A stretch of DNA of 64,000 bases, taken from the NCBI GenBank assembly GCA_025403435.1, contig CM046354.1, forward strand, positions 21,795,467 to 21,859,466, written 5' to 3'. Of the stretch, positions 23,309-34,565 are shown in pieces. The position numbers and the translations under genes are program-made. Each line of letters begins with the position of its first letter. Positions within the stretch are counted from its first letter, which is position 1. This stretch comes from Artocarpus heterophyllus. Taxonomy: Eukaryota; Streptophyta; Magnoliopsida; Rosales; Moraceae. The notes beneath the pieces were generated by a model. That model ran no database searches. It was not told the DNA's origin and saw nothing but the letters and a program-made list of their open reading frames with translations.

Positions 23309-25317
23309 TGTTAGACATGTATGCCCTAAGGAGTAAAAATGTAATACGTTTTTGGAGACATTTTTATCAATAAAGAATTTATTCATTTATATATACCAAA
23401 TATTGTCCTTTTTACATTCATATTTGTTGAATGTATGATAAGCAAACAGTAGTCTGAGACTGTCAGTCTAAACCTTAAGAATTGGGCATATGATGGGATG
23501 ATTATACGGAAGACACGATTCTTAAGGTGCTGGTCTAAAACATATAATCCGCAATCGAGGGAATGAAGTTGGGCGCTTTATTCATGTAAAGATTGTTATG
23601 TTGTCTATATCCCTTATGGGAGATGGTTTGTCTTGGCCATCGGAGTTGGACTCCGTGAATAGAAACATTGGCATGTTGTCATAGGTGACGATGTGTTGGA
23701 TTGGAACATAAAGTCAATTGATTTGGATTAATAATTTTGTCTCGGCAAATCGATTCATTTTAGACAGTCATTTGTATTGTATCTTAATCCTGAGATGAAT
23801 AGTGGGCCCGTTGTCTCGACTTGTGTCTTTTGATGTGCCAAATGGGTGACTTTCACATCTCAATAGTGGTATGTATGCCGGTACGTTGGAGGCATGACTC
23901 TTGATAGCGTAGACTTGTTATTCATAAATATGGGATCCATAGCTCCTCTTTAGGAGTAACGATATCCTCTTATATGCGTTGTCTTGTAATTGAAAAACTG
24001 GAGCGCTCAACCATTTGGATACATAGGTGTAACCGAATGGTTTGGATGGTAAGTTTTCTAATGGTGAGACAATGGAACGTAAGATAAAAATAATCGGGAT
24101 GGTAAGACAGAACTTGTCCTTAAGCCGATTATGGATGATCATATGGGGATACGATACAGTATGATATGTCATGGAGACTTAGCTATACGAGCTTCGTAAT
24201 TCTATAAAGTTCGAGAGTGCAGCTCCAAGCTTTTAGTGGAGTAGCGTTGGAGTTGATAATTGTGAAATGTATATCTGGGATATTGGGTTTCATAATTATC
24301 ATGAGCTTGAACTTTATAGGTCCATTTTGGTCCCCTTTGCTAGCTCACAAAATCCTGTAACGACATAGCGTGCTTTTCCAATAATTGGTGACTTATATCA
24401 GATTTATCAGATTGGTTTAAAATTTGTAAGAATCAAATAATTCATGTCTGTTTATCGGTTGAATTAATTTTGTAAGAAATTAGTTCAAGATAAACTTGTT
24501 GAATTATTGCGATCAGATAATTCTTGTCTGTTTATTGGTTGATTTAATTTTGAATAAATTAGATCAAGATAAACTTGTAGAATTATTATGAATTGATTTA
24601 TTTTCTTAGAGATTATCTTGATAAAATTTGTTTTGGTAAGATAACTTCTCTATTGGGTTATTTGAATCAAAACTGAGACTTTATCCTTTAGAATCTCGGG
24701 TGGAAAATAAAAGATTCGCGGAGATTTTTTCTCAGGAGTTCGGCTTGCCGAATGACGTGTTCGGCCTGTCGATGGGGTCTGTTCCGCCTGCCGATCCGCG
24801 AGAGATAAGATTACGCGTTTTCACACGGATCTTATCAGATATTGATCCAAACTTGATTCTGTTTCGAATTTTTGAGACCTATTCTAATAAGGACTGACCC
24901 CTGGACCAATGACTATATAAAGGGAGTGAGTCTCATGATTTACTCAGATCAATAGAGATCAGTCGAGAGATTAAGAGTGATACTCTTCTAGTGAGCATCT
25001 GAAAACTCCTTGAGAGCTTTTGTTCACAAATCACGAACACTAGCTTTGGGTTCTCTATTGGTTGGAAGGAGAGTCACCAGTGGAAGAGCTATACATGTGA
25101 GCCCACATCCACTCCGGTTGTGGATAGAGAATAGCAAAGAAGACCAGTTGGTTGAGGCTCTTCTAGAACGTTACTTCTCTTCACAGGCTGCGGAGGTTCT
25201 TCACACAGAGGTTAGTAAGATCTGTCTAATTTATACATATAGCATGTCAAACTTGTGTTTTGAAAATTACTCTTATATAAAATTTTTAAAATTCTGCTAC
25301 GAACTTTGTTTCTAACA
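23309..25317 (+). repeat. 3' LTR of Cop1-C
   Basis: This 2.01-kb LTR runs from TGTTAGACATG to TTTCTAACA, with a TATA box at 24914-24923. It carries the sense ORF (25010-25315) and the antisense ORF (24172-23918) of the family. Confidence 0.95.
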
Positions 25318-25322
25318 TTGAC

Positions 25323-26201
25323 ACCACGGAGTTCCGAAATCTATCATTTCTGATCGAGATGGCCAGTTCACTTCCAAGTTTTGGAGGAGAGTTCACCAAG
25401 CTATGGGAACAAAGCTGACTTTTAGTACAGCTTTTCACCCCCAAACTGATGGTCAATCGATAGGGCCATTCAAACCGTGGAAGATATGCTAAGATCCTGT
25501 GTGCTAGATTTCAAAGGAGGATGGGATAAAAAGCTACCATTGATCAAATTCGCTGATAATAACAGTTATCAAGCTTCTATAAGAATGGCTCCTTATGAAG
25601 CTCTTTACGGAAGAAGATGCAGATTGCCATTGCATTGGTATGAAATGGGAGAAAAGACATTGTCGACAATGGATTTTGTGCAAAGGACGATGGAGGATGT
25701 GAAATTAATCCGTCAACGAATAAAAACTGCCTTTAATCGACAAAAGAGTTATGCAGATCAGCGACGAAGACCCTTGGAATTCCAAGTAAGGGATCTAGTC
25801 TTCTTAAAGGTGACGCCAATGAAAGGAGTAATTAGGTTTGGAAAGAAAGGAAAACTTGGCCCAAGATACATCGGACCATTCGAAATCTTAGAACAGGTGG
25901 GCAATGTAGCTTACAAGTTGGCCTTACCCTCTGATCTAGCATCGGTACACAATGTATTCCATGTATCCATGCTAAAGAAGTATGTATCGAATCCTTCACA
26001 TGTTCTGCAACATGAGGAAATTGATGTGCAGGAGAATATGTCTTATGAAGAGAAACCGGTTCAAATATTGGCACGAGAAGAAAAGGAATTAAGGAACAAA
26101 AAGATACCTCTCGTCAAAGTTTTACGGCGCAATCAGTAAGTGGAAGAGGCAACGTGCGAACGAGAGGATGCGATGAGGAAAAGCTACCCTAAATTGTTTT
26201 G
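25323..26201 (+). pseudogene. Gyp2 integrase C part and chromodomain-like tail
   Basis: This continues the gene interrupted at 15665. It begins [20 protein letters not shown] with the second catalytic Asp. A base or bases are missing near 25457, exactly where the third catalytic residue (Glu of the QSER motif) should be, and the frame changes there. From 25477 the frame is open: [27 protein letters not shown], then the GPF-type block (GPRYIGPFEILEQVGNVAYKLALP) and VHNVFHVSMLKKYV. The tail reads PVQILAREEKELRNKKIPLVKVLRRNQ, then a TAA at 26139 in place of a sense codon. VEEATCERED...SYPKLF follows, with a final TGA at 26201. The tail resembles the chromodomain-like ends of Tekay/Del elements. 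Confidence 0.88.
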
Positions 26202-26218
26202 ATCGAGGATGAAAATTC

Positions 26219-26231
26219 TTAAGGGGTAGAT
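26219..26231 (+). other. Polypurine tract of Gyp2
   Basis: TTAAGGGGTAGAT lies immediately before the 3' LTR start TGTAATGACC. Confidence 0.8.
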
Positions 26232-29200
26232 TGTAATGACCGAGAAAAAATTTCATTAATAAAACTTAATATTTAATTGAGTTTAATTAATGAATTTACT
26301 TTTAAAAATGTAAATTTTTGTAAAAATTGTAATTTTTGTAAAAATTATGATAAAGTAGGAATAAACAGTATTGATTGTAAATTTTATGGTAAATGTGATG
26401 CAATGTTAGATATTGTCGAATACATATTTTATGAGTTTAATTACTCAAAAATTTGTAAATAATATCCATAAAATGAATTTTATGTCACTATTAATTGTAA
26501 AATTATGATATAAACAAGAGGGTGATTAGAATGTAAATAGGACATAGAAGTTGTCCAAACCCAAATCAAGGATAAAAAGGAGGCCGAAGCAGTATGAGTA
26601 TACTGCTAAATGAAAACGCAGATACGAAAAATATTATGATTGGCCTCCAAAAGTAAACGAAAAGTAAGTCAAATATTTTTATACAGTCTAAGATAGAAAG
26701 TACACTGAATTGATCACGACGGTATAGGAAAAATACTATGTGATAAAAAATTACACAGTATAAATTTTTAATTCCATAAAGTAGACATTCCTTGATTTTC
26801 TATTGGGGCACAAGTCTAGAAAAGTGGCCCAATCACCTTGTGACACCTAGTGGTATACTCATGGGTTACCATGAGTCACCAAATGTGATAAGGAAGCATT
26901 TAATGCATGGTTATCACAAAATTTCATTTCCTTTCTTCTTCTCCAAGTGCCGGCAGCCATTGTGAGACTTCTAAAAAAATTTTCTCAGCCCCCAAACTTT
27001 GCAAAAATGGCCCTAAACAAGTTTTACAAGCAAGTACAAGGATTTTCCACAAGTTTTAAGGTAAAATCCTAAACTTTTTAATGAGTTTTTAAGGGATTTT
27101 TCATGGGTTGAAGAGAGAAAATAATCCATGGTATTTTTGTATGGAAAGGAAGCTTAGGAGGGAGTTCAAAGGGATTTTGAAGGCTTGAAACCAAAAGGGT
27201 GTTATTTTGGTAAGTTTTAAGTTTAAAAGTTTTGAAATTTTATGATTTCATTTTGATTTCCATTCTTTCAAACCCATGTGGGTTCTTGAGCATGTATTTA
27301 ATAGAATTTCATGTATATGTGATGAATGGTAAGTTTAAGTTGTGAAACTTTGGTTTATAGTGCAAATTAGTAATTTTTGGAAAAAGTTTTATTTTTGTAA
27401 TTTTGATGTTTGACTTTATAAAAGTGATGTTGGAGCATGAGAATGTTTTGATTAAGGCATGGAATGGTTTTTGCAGGGGTAGAATTCCAATTTTGAAACG
27501 AATTTTTGTAAAAATACCATAGGGACTAAATTGAAAGGAAAAGATTTCTCTTGGAAGAATTAAAAAATGGCCAAAAAAACCCTGTACAGTGAGATTTTGG
27601 GAAAAGTTAAAACATAAAAGTTGTAGATCTCGACGAAACTGTTAGGCATTGCAAATGGTTCGTCAAAAACCTGAATCGTTTATGAGATTTTGATTTTTTA
27701 AAGAATTTGTGAAAATTGTGAAAATTTTTAAAAAGGACAAAAACATCATTTCCCAAAGGATTTTGAATATGGTACTTTAAGCAAAAATGATCCTTGAGAA
27801 AAATAGGAAATTTTGATGCAAAGAAGTAAATTTTAGTCCCGGGGGTAAAATCGTCAAAATTTTCAATTCAGGGACTAAACCGCAAAGTTTTATGAAAATG
27901 GGGCATAATTGAGAAATAAAGAGATTTAACCCACTAGGGTGTTATTTTAAAATTATTATGTGGTAATTTTCATAAGAATAACGAAATCGAGCTCGGGTAG
28001 GTTAGTGGACCCACAGAGGGCAAAATCGTAATTTTTGCCCAAATAACCCAAACCGCTTTGAGATGTTTCGAATGGGATAAAAAAATGACTAGAAAGGTTC
28101 CCGCCCTTCGTTAGAAACGATAGGGGAGAGTTAGATAGAAATAAGAAAAACCAGTGGTTTTTAGAGTTATATATAGTAATGCAACTCAATTTATTAACTA
28201 ACAGATGTTTTGTATCGAAACATAGTAGAATTTGGCTAATGGCTTTGTAATTGGCCAACAGGATCCTAGGAGTCTAGGAAAAGGGAAATCGAGGTTAAGT
28301 TGCCTGACATTCGCATCAAGTAAGTACCCATCCCACCTACAGTATGAAATTGTAGGCTTAAAGTGCAAAATGTATATATGTATACCTGTGTGTATATCAA
28401 GGTGTATACTTGTATGTATGCAATGACATAAGTATTTATAAAAATGAAAGGGTATACTTTTGAGCATATGGAATATATAAATATATACCTGAGAGTATAT
28501 AATGACATATACCTGAGTGTATATGATGATCTATACCAGTGTGTATATTTTATGTTAAGTACCTGTGAGTACATTATGCTATATACCTATGTGTATATTA
28601 ATGTATACCAGTGTGTATATTTTATGTTAAGTGCCTGTGAGTACATTATGCTACATACCTGTGCGCATATTAATGTGTACCAGTGTGTATATAAAGTATG
28701 TACCTGTGTGTACTATATCATACAAGAGCATTCATGTAGATTATGTTATGTATAACATGTGATCATCACTTCATGCATGGTATGATAACCATAATAAGCG
28801 AATTAGTAAACGAATCAGTAAAAGTTAAGAAAAGTGTCGTACCGACTTCTAACTCAAGGGGAGTTTAAGGATTATAGGATGGTCACGGTGTTACGTAGAC
28901 CTAAGTGCGTAATTGTATGAACACTTGGGCCTTAGTTAAAGATAAGAAATGATAATGATAATGAAGGATTATAAGAAAGCATAATGAGATCATGCATTTT
29001 ATTGAATGTGCATGTGGATTTATATGGGACTTACTGAGCGTAGGCTCACTAAGTATTTCATGCTGTAGGTATTCCGACGAAAAGGTCAGAATAAATCTTA
29101 ATGATGAGTTGACAGACAGATGATGTGTGTAGACTAGATATGACTTCCGCCACAGTATGTTTTTCGTTGTATGGTGTTTTAAGATATTTTGAAAGTAATG

Positions 29201-29338
29201 TTTGATAAGCTATAATGTAAAAGAAGGGTGATTATGTAAACACAAGTATATGTTTGTATTTCAAAGTTGTTAAACCAGTATATGTATAGTATTTATTAAA
29301 AAGAAAAAAAAAATTATCACAGTAAGAAAGGCAGGTAA
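26232..29338 (+). repeat. 3' LTR of Gyp2
   Basis: The LTR begins TGTAATGACCGAG and its last recognisable bases match the 5' LTR end (ATCACAG...GGCAGG). The exact right end is uncertain by a few bases because the expected terminal GGTTGTGACA has diverged or is missing. It contains two 72-bp tandem units (28535-28678) and a CAGTATA-type palindrome at 26720-26738. ORFs in the 27.9-28.8 kb part are short and lack any recognisable protein. Confidence 0.85.
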
Positions 29339-30520
29339 TGTTCTTTGGTGAAAACCCAATTTCACACAATTTTACGGTTTTGGCAGAAACACAAAAATCA
29401 TGACATTTTTGCCTCTGGGACCAAAAACGATCACTTTACACCAAAATGTTCAGTTTTTTGCAAGGAGTAAAACTTACAAATGCACCTTGGTCAAATTCAA
29501 AACTTTTCATAATGAAATTTTATGCTTAAAATTTCGTAAAATTTATAGCTCCTCAACCGAGCAGAATTTTGACAAACTGTCCACGTGCCTTAATAGTTTT
29601 GATGTGTTCTACAACTTTTGTGTTCTAACTTTCCTTAAAATCCAATGTTAAGGTGGACTTTTTAGCTAATTTTCAAATCTGTCGAGTTTTTACACAATTT
29701 TGCAATTTAGTCCTTTTAGAAATTTATAGAACTTCATTCATAGAAGTTGTTGCCCTCACTGTGTTGGCAAATTCCAAACCTTACTTAGAAAATAAATTGG
29801 CCTTTAAGACCCTTAAAATCATTATTTCTTGAAAACTAGTTAAGCCTTGTGTACAATATAAAGTTTAACAATTTTCTATTTTTAAATACAAAACCCCTAC
29901 TTTCTTTCTTTCTATCATCATCATCAATATAAAGCATGAACCAATCATGTTATAGCTCATAACATACATCAAACACGTAGTATGCATAGTAAAACATAAA
30001 CTTTCAAGACTTGAGTTTAGAATTTTATCCAAACTCTCCCAAGTTTTTTTATCCTTTCCTTGATGCCTTAAGCCTTGTAAACCTTCATTGACAAGGTCTA
30101 TACCATAACCCATCAAAAATTCATCCAAAACCCAATGGAAAACACTAAAAACCCGTAGTAAATTTTGGATTTTTACCTCCACAATTGCTTATCCTTGATC
30201 TTCAACACTTAACTTGCTTCAATACATGATTTGAAGGCTTAGAATTCATCAAACTTTTGAGAGAAAATGGCATAAGGTGGGCGGTTTTCATGAGGAAGAA
30301 ATGGGAAAAAATTTCATGAAAACAAACTTTTTATTTCCAACAAATCCTTGTCTATATATGGACATCACTCTAAGGACTTGTTTGCAAAAGAAAAATTGCC
30401 CAACAACACTTGTTAATTCTACCAAGGGAGATGTGGCACATTTTCTACCCTTGGAGTGTCCGCTATTTTTTTCTTTTCTTCTTGTTGCATGAAAATAAAT
30501 GATTAGTAAAACTTGATTTT
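29339..30520 (-). repeat. Inverted LTR-like fragment of Gyp4 (left arm)
   Basis: Read on the minus strand this stretch matches 31331-32465 on the plus strand. Shared blocks include GAAAATGTGCCACATCTCCC, CTTTTGCAAACAAGTCC and a TATA-like CTATATATGG/CTATATATAA. It joins Gyp2 at its left end. The best reading is an LTR fragment of a gypsy family in the opposite orientation to the right arm. The short ORFs here have no recognisable product. Confidence 0.75.
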
Positions 30521-31330
30521 TACCAAATTTGATGATGTATCTGTGATACTCGAGTATTTCTAGTACATTAAAAATGCAATAATTTAAAGATTATGTTAAG
30601 AAAAATATATGTCATAAGGATTATTGTTTAATCTAATTTTATGATAAAGTCCATAAAAGGAAAAAAAAAGGGATTTTTAAGGATAAAAATCATGTTATAG
30701 TCTTAAATAAAGAAGGAAAAATATGAAAATAAGCTGGAAAGATTTACTATTGCAAAATGTATTATAACAAATGTTAAGACAAAAATACAGTTTAAGAAAA
30801 ATACTATATAATAATATGACAAATTATATAGTATTAGAATAATGCAGTGTAAGGAAGTACACTGATAAAGTCATGTAGTATGAAATTACACTGTAAAAGT
30901 ATGCAATGTAGGAATTGAATTGTTTAAGGTTAAGCAGTATAGAAATTAAATTGTTTAAAGTTAAAGCAGTTTAGGAATAATACTGTTTGGAGGACATAAA
31001 TGAGTAAGAAATGCTGTGTAAGCTCGTAACAATATAAAGAATATACCGACAGTATAAGAAAAATACTGTTAGTATAAATATGGACGGTATAAAGTTAAGC
31101 AGTATAGGAATTGCATTATGTGGTGGATATAAATTCGTATGGGAGGTTGTAGGACCTCATGAATTATATAGAAAAGAATACCGATAGTATAAGAAAAATA
31201 CTGTTTGTATAAATTTAGACTGGGTAAAAATATAGGACCCACCATGGGACACCTAAATGGATGAGAAATTGCCACTACACCCCTCTTGATGTGGCCAAAT
31301 CAAATCTTGTTAAGACCTTTACCCTTAATG
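30521..31330 (+). repeat. AT-rich spacer with CAGTATA palindromes (Gyp4 U3-like)
   Basis: No gene is seen. At least four copies of a 19-bp imperfect palindrome of the CAGTATAAGAAAAATACTG type lie at 30788-30806, 30967-30985, 31050-31068 and 31185-31203, with looser versions between. A similar copy occurs near the start of the Gyp2 3' LTR. This suggests the spacer is the upstream (U3) part of the LTR that continues at 31331. Confidence 0.65.
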
Positions 31331-33039
31331 ATGCTTAAGTATGAGTAAGCAAGGTTAATCACTAAAAATAAAAAGAGAGGGACACTCTAAGGGTAGAAAA
31401 TGTGCCACATCTCCCTTGGTAGAATTGACAAGTATTGTTGGGCAGTTTTCTTTTGCAAACAAGTCCCTAGAGTGATGTCTATATATAACCAAGGACTTCT
31501 TAGAAATAAAAAGTTTAGTTTCATGAAAATTTTCCCATTTCTTCCTCATGAAATCTGCCCACCCTATGCCATTTTCTCTCCAAAGTTTGATAAATTCCAA
31601 GCTCCAAATCGTGTATTGAAGCACGTTTAAGTGTTGAAGTTCAAGGATAAGCAATTGTGGAGGTAAAAGTTTAAACTTTTTCTTAGGGATTTTGATGTTT
31701 CTTTTGAACTTTGGATGGGTTTTGATTGGGTTTTGTCATGGTTTTTGTGGAGAGAACATAACAAAGTTTTGAGCTTAGTAAATCTCTAAATTTTATACAT
31801 GAAAGTTTTTGTTATAAACATGTATGCCAAGTGTTTGATGAAATGTTTTGGGCTATGGCATGTAAGATGGACATTATGCATGGTTGTTTTATGTTTTATA
31901 TTGATAATGATGATGATAGAAAGAAAGAAAGTAAGGGTTATATGTTTAAAAGTAGAAAACTATTAAACTTTGTTTTTTATACAAAGTTTAACTTGTTTTC
32001 GAAAGAATGGGGTTTTGAGGGCATAAAGGCCAATTTATTTTCTAAACATGGTATAGGATTCACCAAAACAGTGAGGGAAACAACTTTTGTGAACAAAGTT
32101 TTGTAAAATTCCAAAAGGATTAAATTGCAAAGTTGTGTAAAAGGTTGACAGATCTGAAAATTAGCCAAAAAGTCCACCTTAACGTTGGAATTTAAGGAAA
32201 GTTAGAACATGAAAGTATGGGACAATTTGTCAAAATTCTACTTGGTTGAGGAGTTTTGATTTTTACAAGATTTTAAGCCCAAAATTTTATAAAATAAAAA
32301 CATCATGAAATGTTTTAAATTTGACCATGGAACTTTGGAAAGTTTTATTCCCTATGAAAAACTGGATGTTTTGGTATAAAATGATTGTCTTTGGTTTTGG
32401 GCGCACTTTGTGTTTCAGGCCAAAACCATAAAATCATTTGAAAATTGGGTTTTTACGAGGAATGTTGGGTTCCTACACTGCTATAAGTAATGATTAAAAC
32501 ATAGATGTTAAGTTTTAAAGGATATAAGGTTTAGTCAAAGAAAGAAAAGAAACGAACACTAAGGGCAAAAACTCAAAGATCTTCAAGTTTTGGGTTGAAA
32601 TTGTAAAATTTTGACAAAACAGATTTAATTAAAAGGAAAACCATTCTTTTTATTTTTCGTAATATTTTGAGACATAAAGAAAATGAAAGTTATGTTTTAA
32701 AACAGGTTTCGAAAGTTTTTAAAGACCTATCAAGGGCAAAATAGTCATTTTATGAAAAATGGTCAAAACGGACCTAAAATGCTCGATGTCGGAAACACCC
32801 CTTAGTGGGAATTTTTCCATAACATTTAAGAAATGAGAGGAAAATTTAAGCAAAAAGTTTAACAAGTTACGTACTTTATGAAAACCTGTTAAGTGTAAAA
32901 TTGTCATTTTTGAGAAAAAGGCTAAAACAGAGTCGAATACTCCTAATTAGCAAAATGCTCTTGGACAGAAAATGTTTCGTATCTTGTTAGGTAAATAAAC
33001 CATCGAGTGAGACGGAGGATTTAACTAAGGGATGTTTAA

Positions 33040-33260
33040 GTTAAGTAAAGAAAAAGATAACCCAATGGGTTACAGAGTTAAGTAAAAAGAATGATAACCC
33101 GGTGGATTACAAAGTTAAGTAAAGGGAAAGGTAACCCCGATGGGTTGCAAAGCTAAATAAAAGAAAGGTAAATCGATAATTTATAAGGTTAAGTAAAAGA
33201 AAGATAAATCAATAAAATACAAAGTAAAGGAAAGTAAACTGATAGTATTCAAGTTATGTG
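33040..33260 (+). repeat. 36-38-bp tandem repeat (about 6 units)
   Basis: Units begin with GTTAAGTAAA or variants at 33040, 33077, 33114, 33152, 33188 and 33224, and the first three contain a GATAACCC...GGGTTAC-like block. They diverge gradually to the right. Confidence 0.85.
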
Positions 33261-33476
33261 AAAAGGAATGAATATTTGATGATTAAGTTCTGTTATCAAT
33301 TGAGTAGATTAGTAATATGAAAAGTTAACTAATAAGTCAGGTGTCGTTTAATCAGTACATAGAAGCCGACTAATAAAAGGAAAAGGAATGAAATGGGAAC
33401 GCTAGAGCGTTATCCAGGTAAGTTCAAACCTCACCTACAACGTGAAGTAAATGATTTTCAAATACTTATATATATA

Positions 33477-33780
33477 TTTGCAAATGTGTTTGTAATTGTT
33501 ATGCAAGTTGTTTAAAGTATGTTGGCATTTGTTATGCAAAATGTTTTAAAGTTTAAATCAAGATTTACAATGTACTTGCAATTATTATGTTTAAAGCATG
33601 ATTGCATTTAATATGCATAAAGTTTAAAAAATTAAGTAAAAGTTTGCAATGTATTTGCAATGATTATGTTTAAAGTATGTTTGCATTTTGCTAATGCATA
33701 ATATTTTACAGTTTGAGTTATAAGTTTTATGTTGCATTTGTTATGTAATAAGTTTTAGAGATCAAGTCATGGTTTGCATT
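33477..33780 (+). repeat. About 80-86-bp degenerate tandem repeat (3 units)
   Basis: Units contain TTTGCAATGTATTTGCAATG and ATTATGTTTAAAGTATG, at about 33477, 33563 and 33643. The array is cut by the Gyp3 insertion at 33781. Confidence 0.65.
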
Positions 33781-34503
33781 TGTTGGGGTGCAATTTAGTG
33801 AGGCCCAAATTGCTAGCAGGCCCGTGTGGCCCAATGTTGATACTAAACAAATAGATAGACTAAAATCTGCTCATTGAAGCCCAATTGAATTGACGGTTCG
33901 CATTGTTTGCTTGATTTGATCGTCTTTCGTGGTTTGAGTCGTTCTGCTCTTGTTGAACATAGTTCGCACTCGTTTCCATGTCTTCGTTCGACTGGATCGA
34001 TCGTCTCGAAATGACAGTTATCTGCACGAACAGATGGTTACAACACGTCTAGTCATGAACCGAAACGTGGGGGAGGCAAGATTTTTGCAGCCTCTCACTG
34101 ATCGACACGTGTCCCACTATTGTAGTTACTTATGATGCTCTATCCCACTCCGCCAGACGGTTGAGAGCCACTATCCTTTCTCATCTTCTATATAAGAGGA
34201 AGACTACTTTGATGTACAACACACAGAAATCATATACTGAAACTCTGCCAATTTGCCCTCACACTTCTTGTAGTCTGTATTCAGAAATCATAATGAATTA
34301 TAGTGGACGTAGCTCTTAATTAACTGAGTGAACCACTATAAATTTTCTGCATCATTCTTATTGTGTTTTTACTTTGTTCATTTCACTTTAATTAAGCAAG
34401 TAAATTCAAGTTTATAGATCCATCCAACGATGATTTGAGGGCCCAAATTCCTAAATAACTCAATTCAGAATTCTAGCATTTAATTGCAGATTCACCGTCT
34501 ACA
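33781..34503 (+). repeat. 5' LTR of Gyp3
   Basis: It runs from TGTTGGGGTGCAATTTAG to CCGTCTACA, and is followed after three bases by the primer site. A TATA box, TATATAAGAGG, lies at 34189-34199. It interrupts the Gyp4 tandem array at its left end. Confidence 0.88.
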
Positions 34504-34506
34504 GTT

Positions 34507-34524
34507 TGGCGCCCAACGTGGGGC
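34507..34524 (+). other. Primer binding site of Gyp3 (TGGCGCCC type)
   Basis: TGGCGCCCAACGTGGGGC follows the LTR. This type of primer site differs from the tRNA-iMet site of the other elements. The exact tRNA is not certain from sequence alone. Confidence 0.8.
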
Positions 34525-34565
34525 CTTCAAGTCATTAACTCCAAGATCTTTAGACTCGAATCCAA

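Larger units (their letters stand above)
15666..25317 (+). mobile_element. Cop1-C, full-length Ty1/copia element in Gyp2 integrase
   Basis: This 9.65-kb element has both LTRs (15666-17673 and 23309-25317), primer site, leader, gag-pol and polypurine tract. Flanking bases are TTGAT (15661-15665) and TTGAC (25318-25322), a 5-bp target duplication with one change. On removal, the Gyp2 integrase reading resumes with [12 protein letters not shown]. The LTRs differ at about 15 places in the first 325 bases by eye, so this insertion is clearly older than Cop1-D. Confidence 0.95.
9181..29338 (+). mobile_element. Gyp2, Tekay/Del-like Ty3/gypsy element, nested
   Basis: This plus-strand element has a partial 5' LTR (9181-10436), primer site, an extra gag-like ORF, gag-protease-RT-RNase H-integrase with a C-terminal chromodomain-like tail, a polypurine tract and a 3.1-kb 3' LTR (26232 to about 29338). 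Cop1-A sits in its 5' LTR and Cop1-C in its integrase. The long LTRs, the primer site and the tail (PVQIL...LRNKKIPLVKV) fit the Tekay/Del chromovirus lineage, which is inference from memory of the family. The left end of the 5' LTR is outside the window, so no target duplication can be checked. Confidence 0.85.
31331..33780 (+). repeat. Gyp4 LTR fragment, plus orientation
   Basis: This continues the U3-like spacer. It has a TATA-like TATATATAA at 31490-31498 and the region that pairs with the left arm up to about 32465. A GGTAAGTTCAAACCTCACCTACA block near 33417 is comparable to GTAAGTACCCATCCCACCTACA in the Gyp2 LTR. Two tandem arrays follow. It stops at 33780, where the Gyp3 LTR begins. 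Similar architecture to the Gyp2 LTR suggests a related Tekay/Del family. No internal coding region is present. Confidence 0.65.

Noticed and set aside
27956..28755. Cluster of short ORFs in the Gyp2 3' LTR
   Set aside because: They overlap each other on both strands in low-complexity ATAC-rich repeat DNA and have no protein signature.
31831..32106. 91-codon ORF and its inverted counterpart at 29865-30182 as a host gene pair
   Set aside because: Both lie in LTR-like inverted arms. The frames do not conserve the same protein, and no domain is seen.
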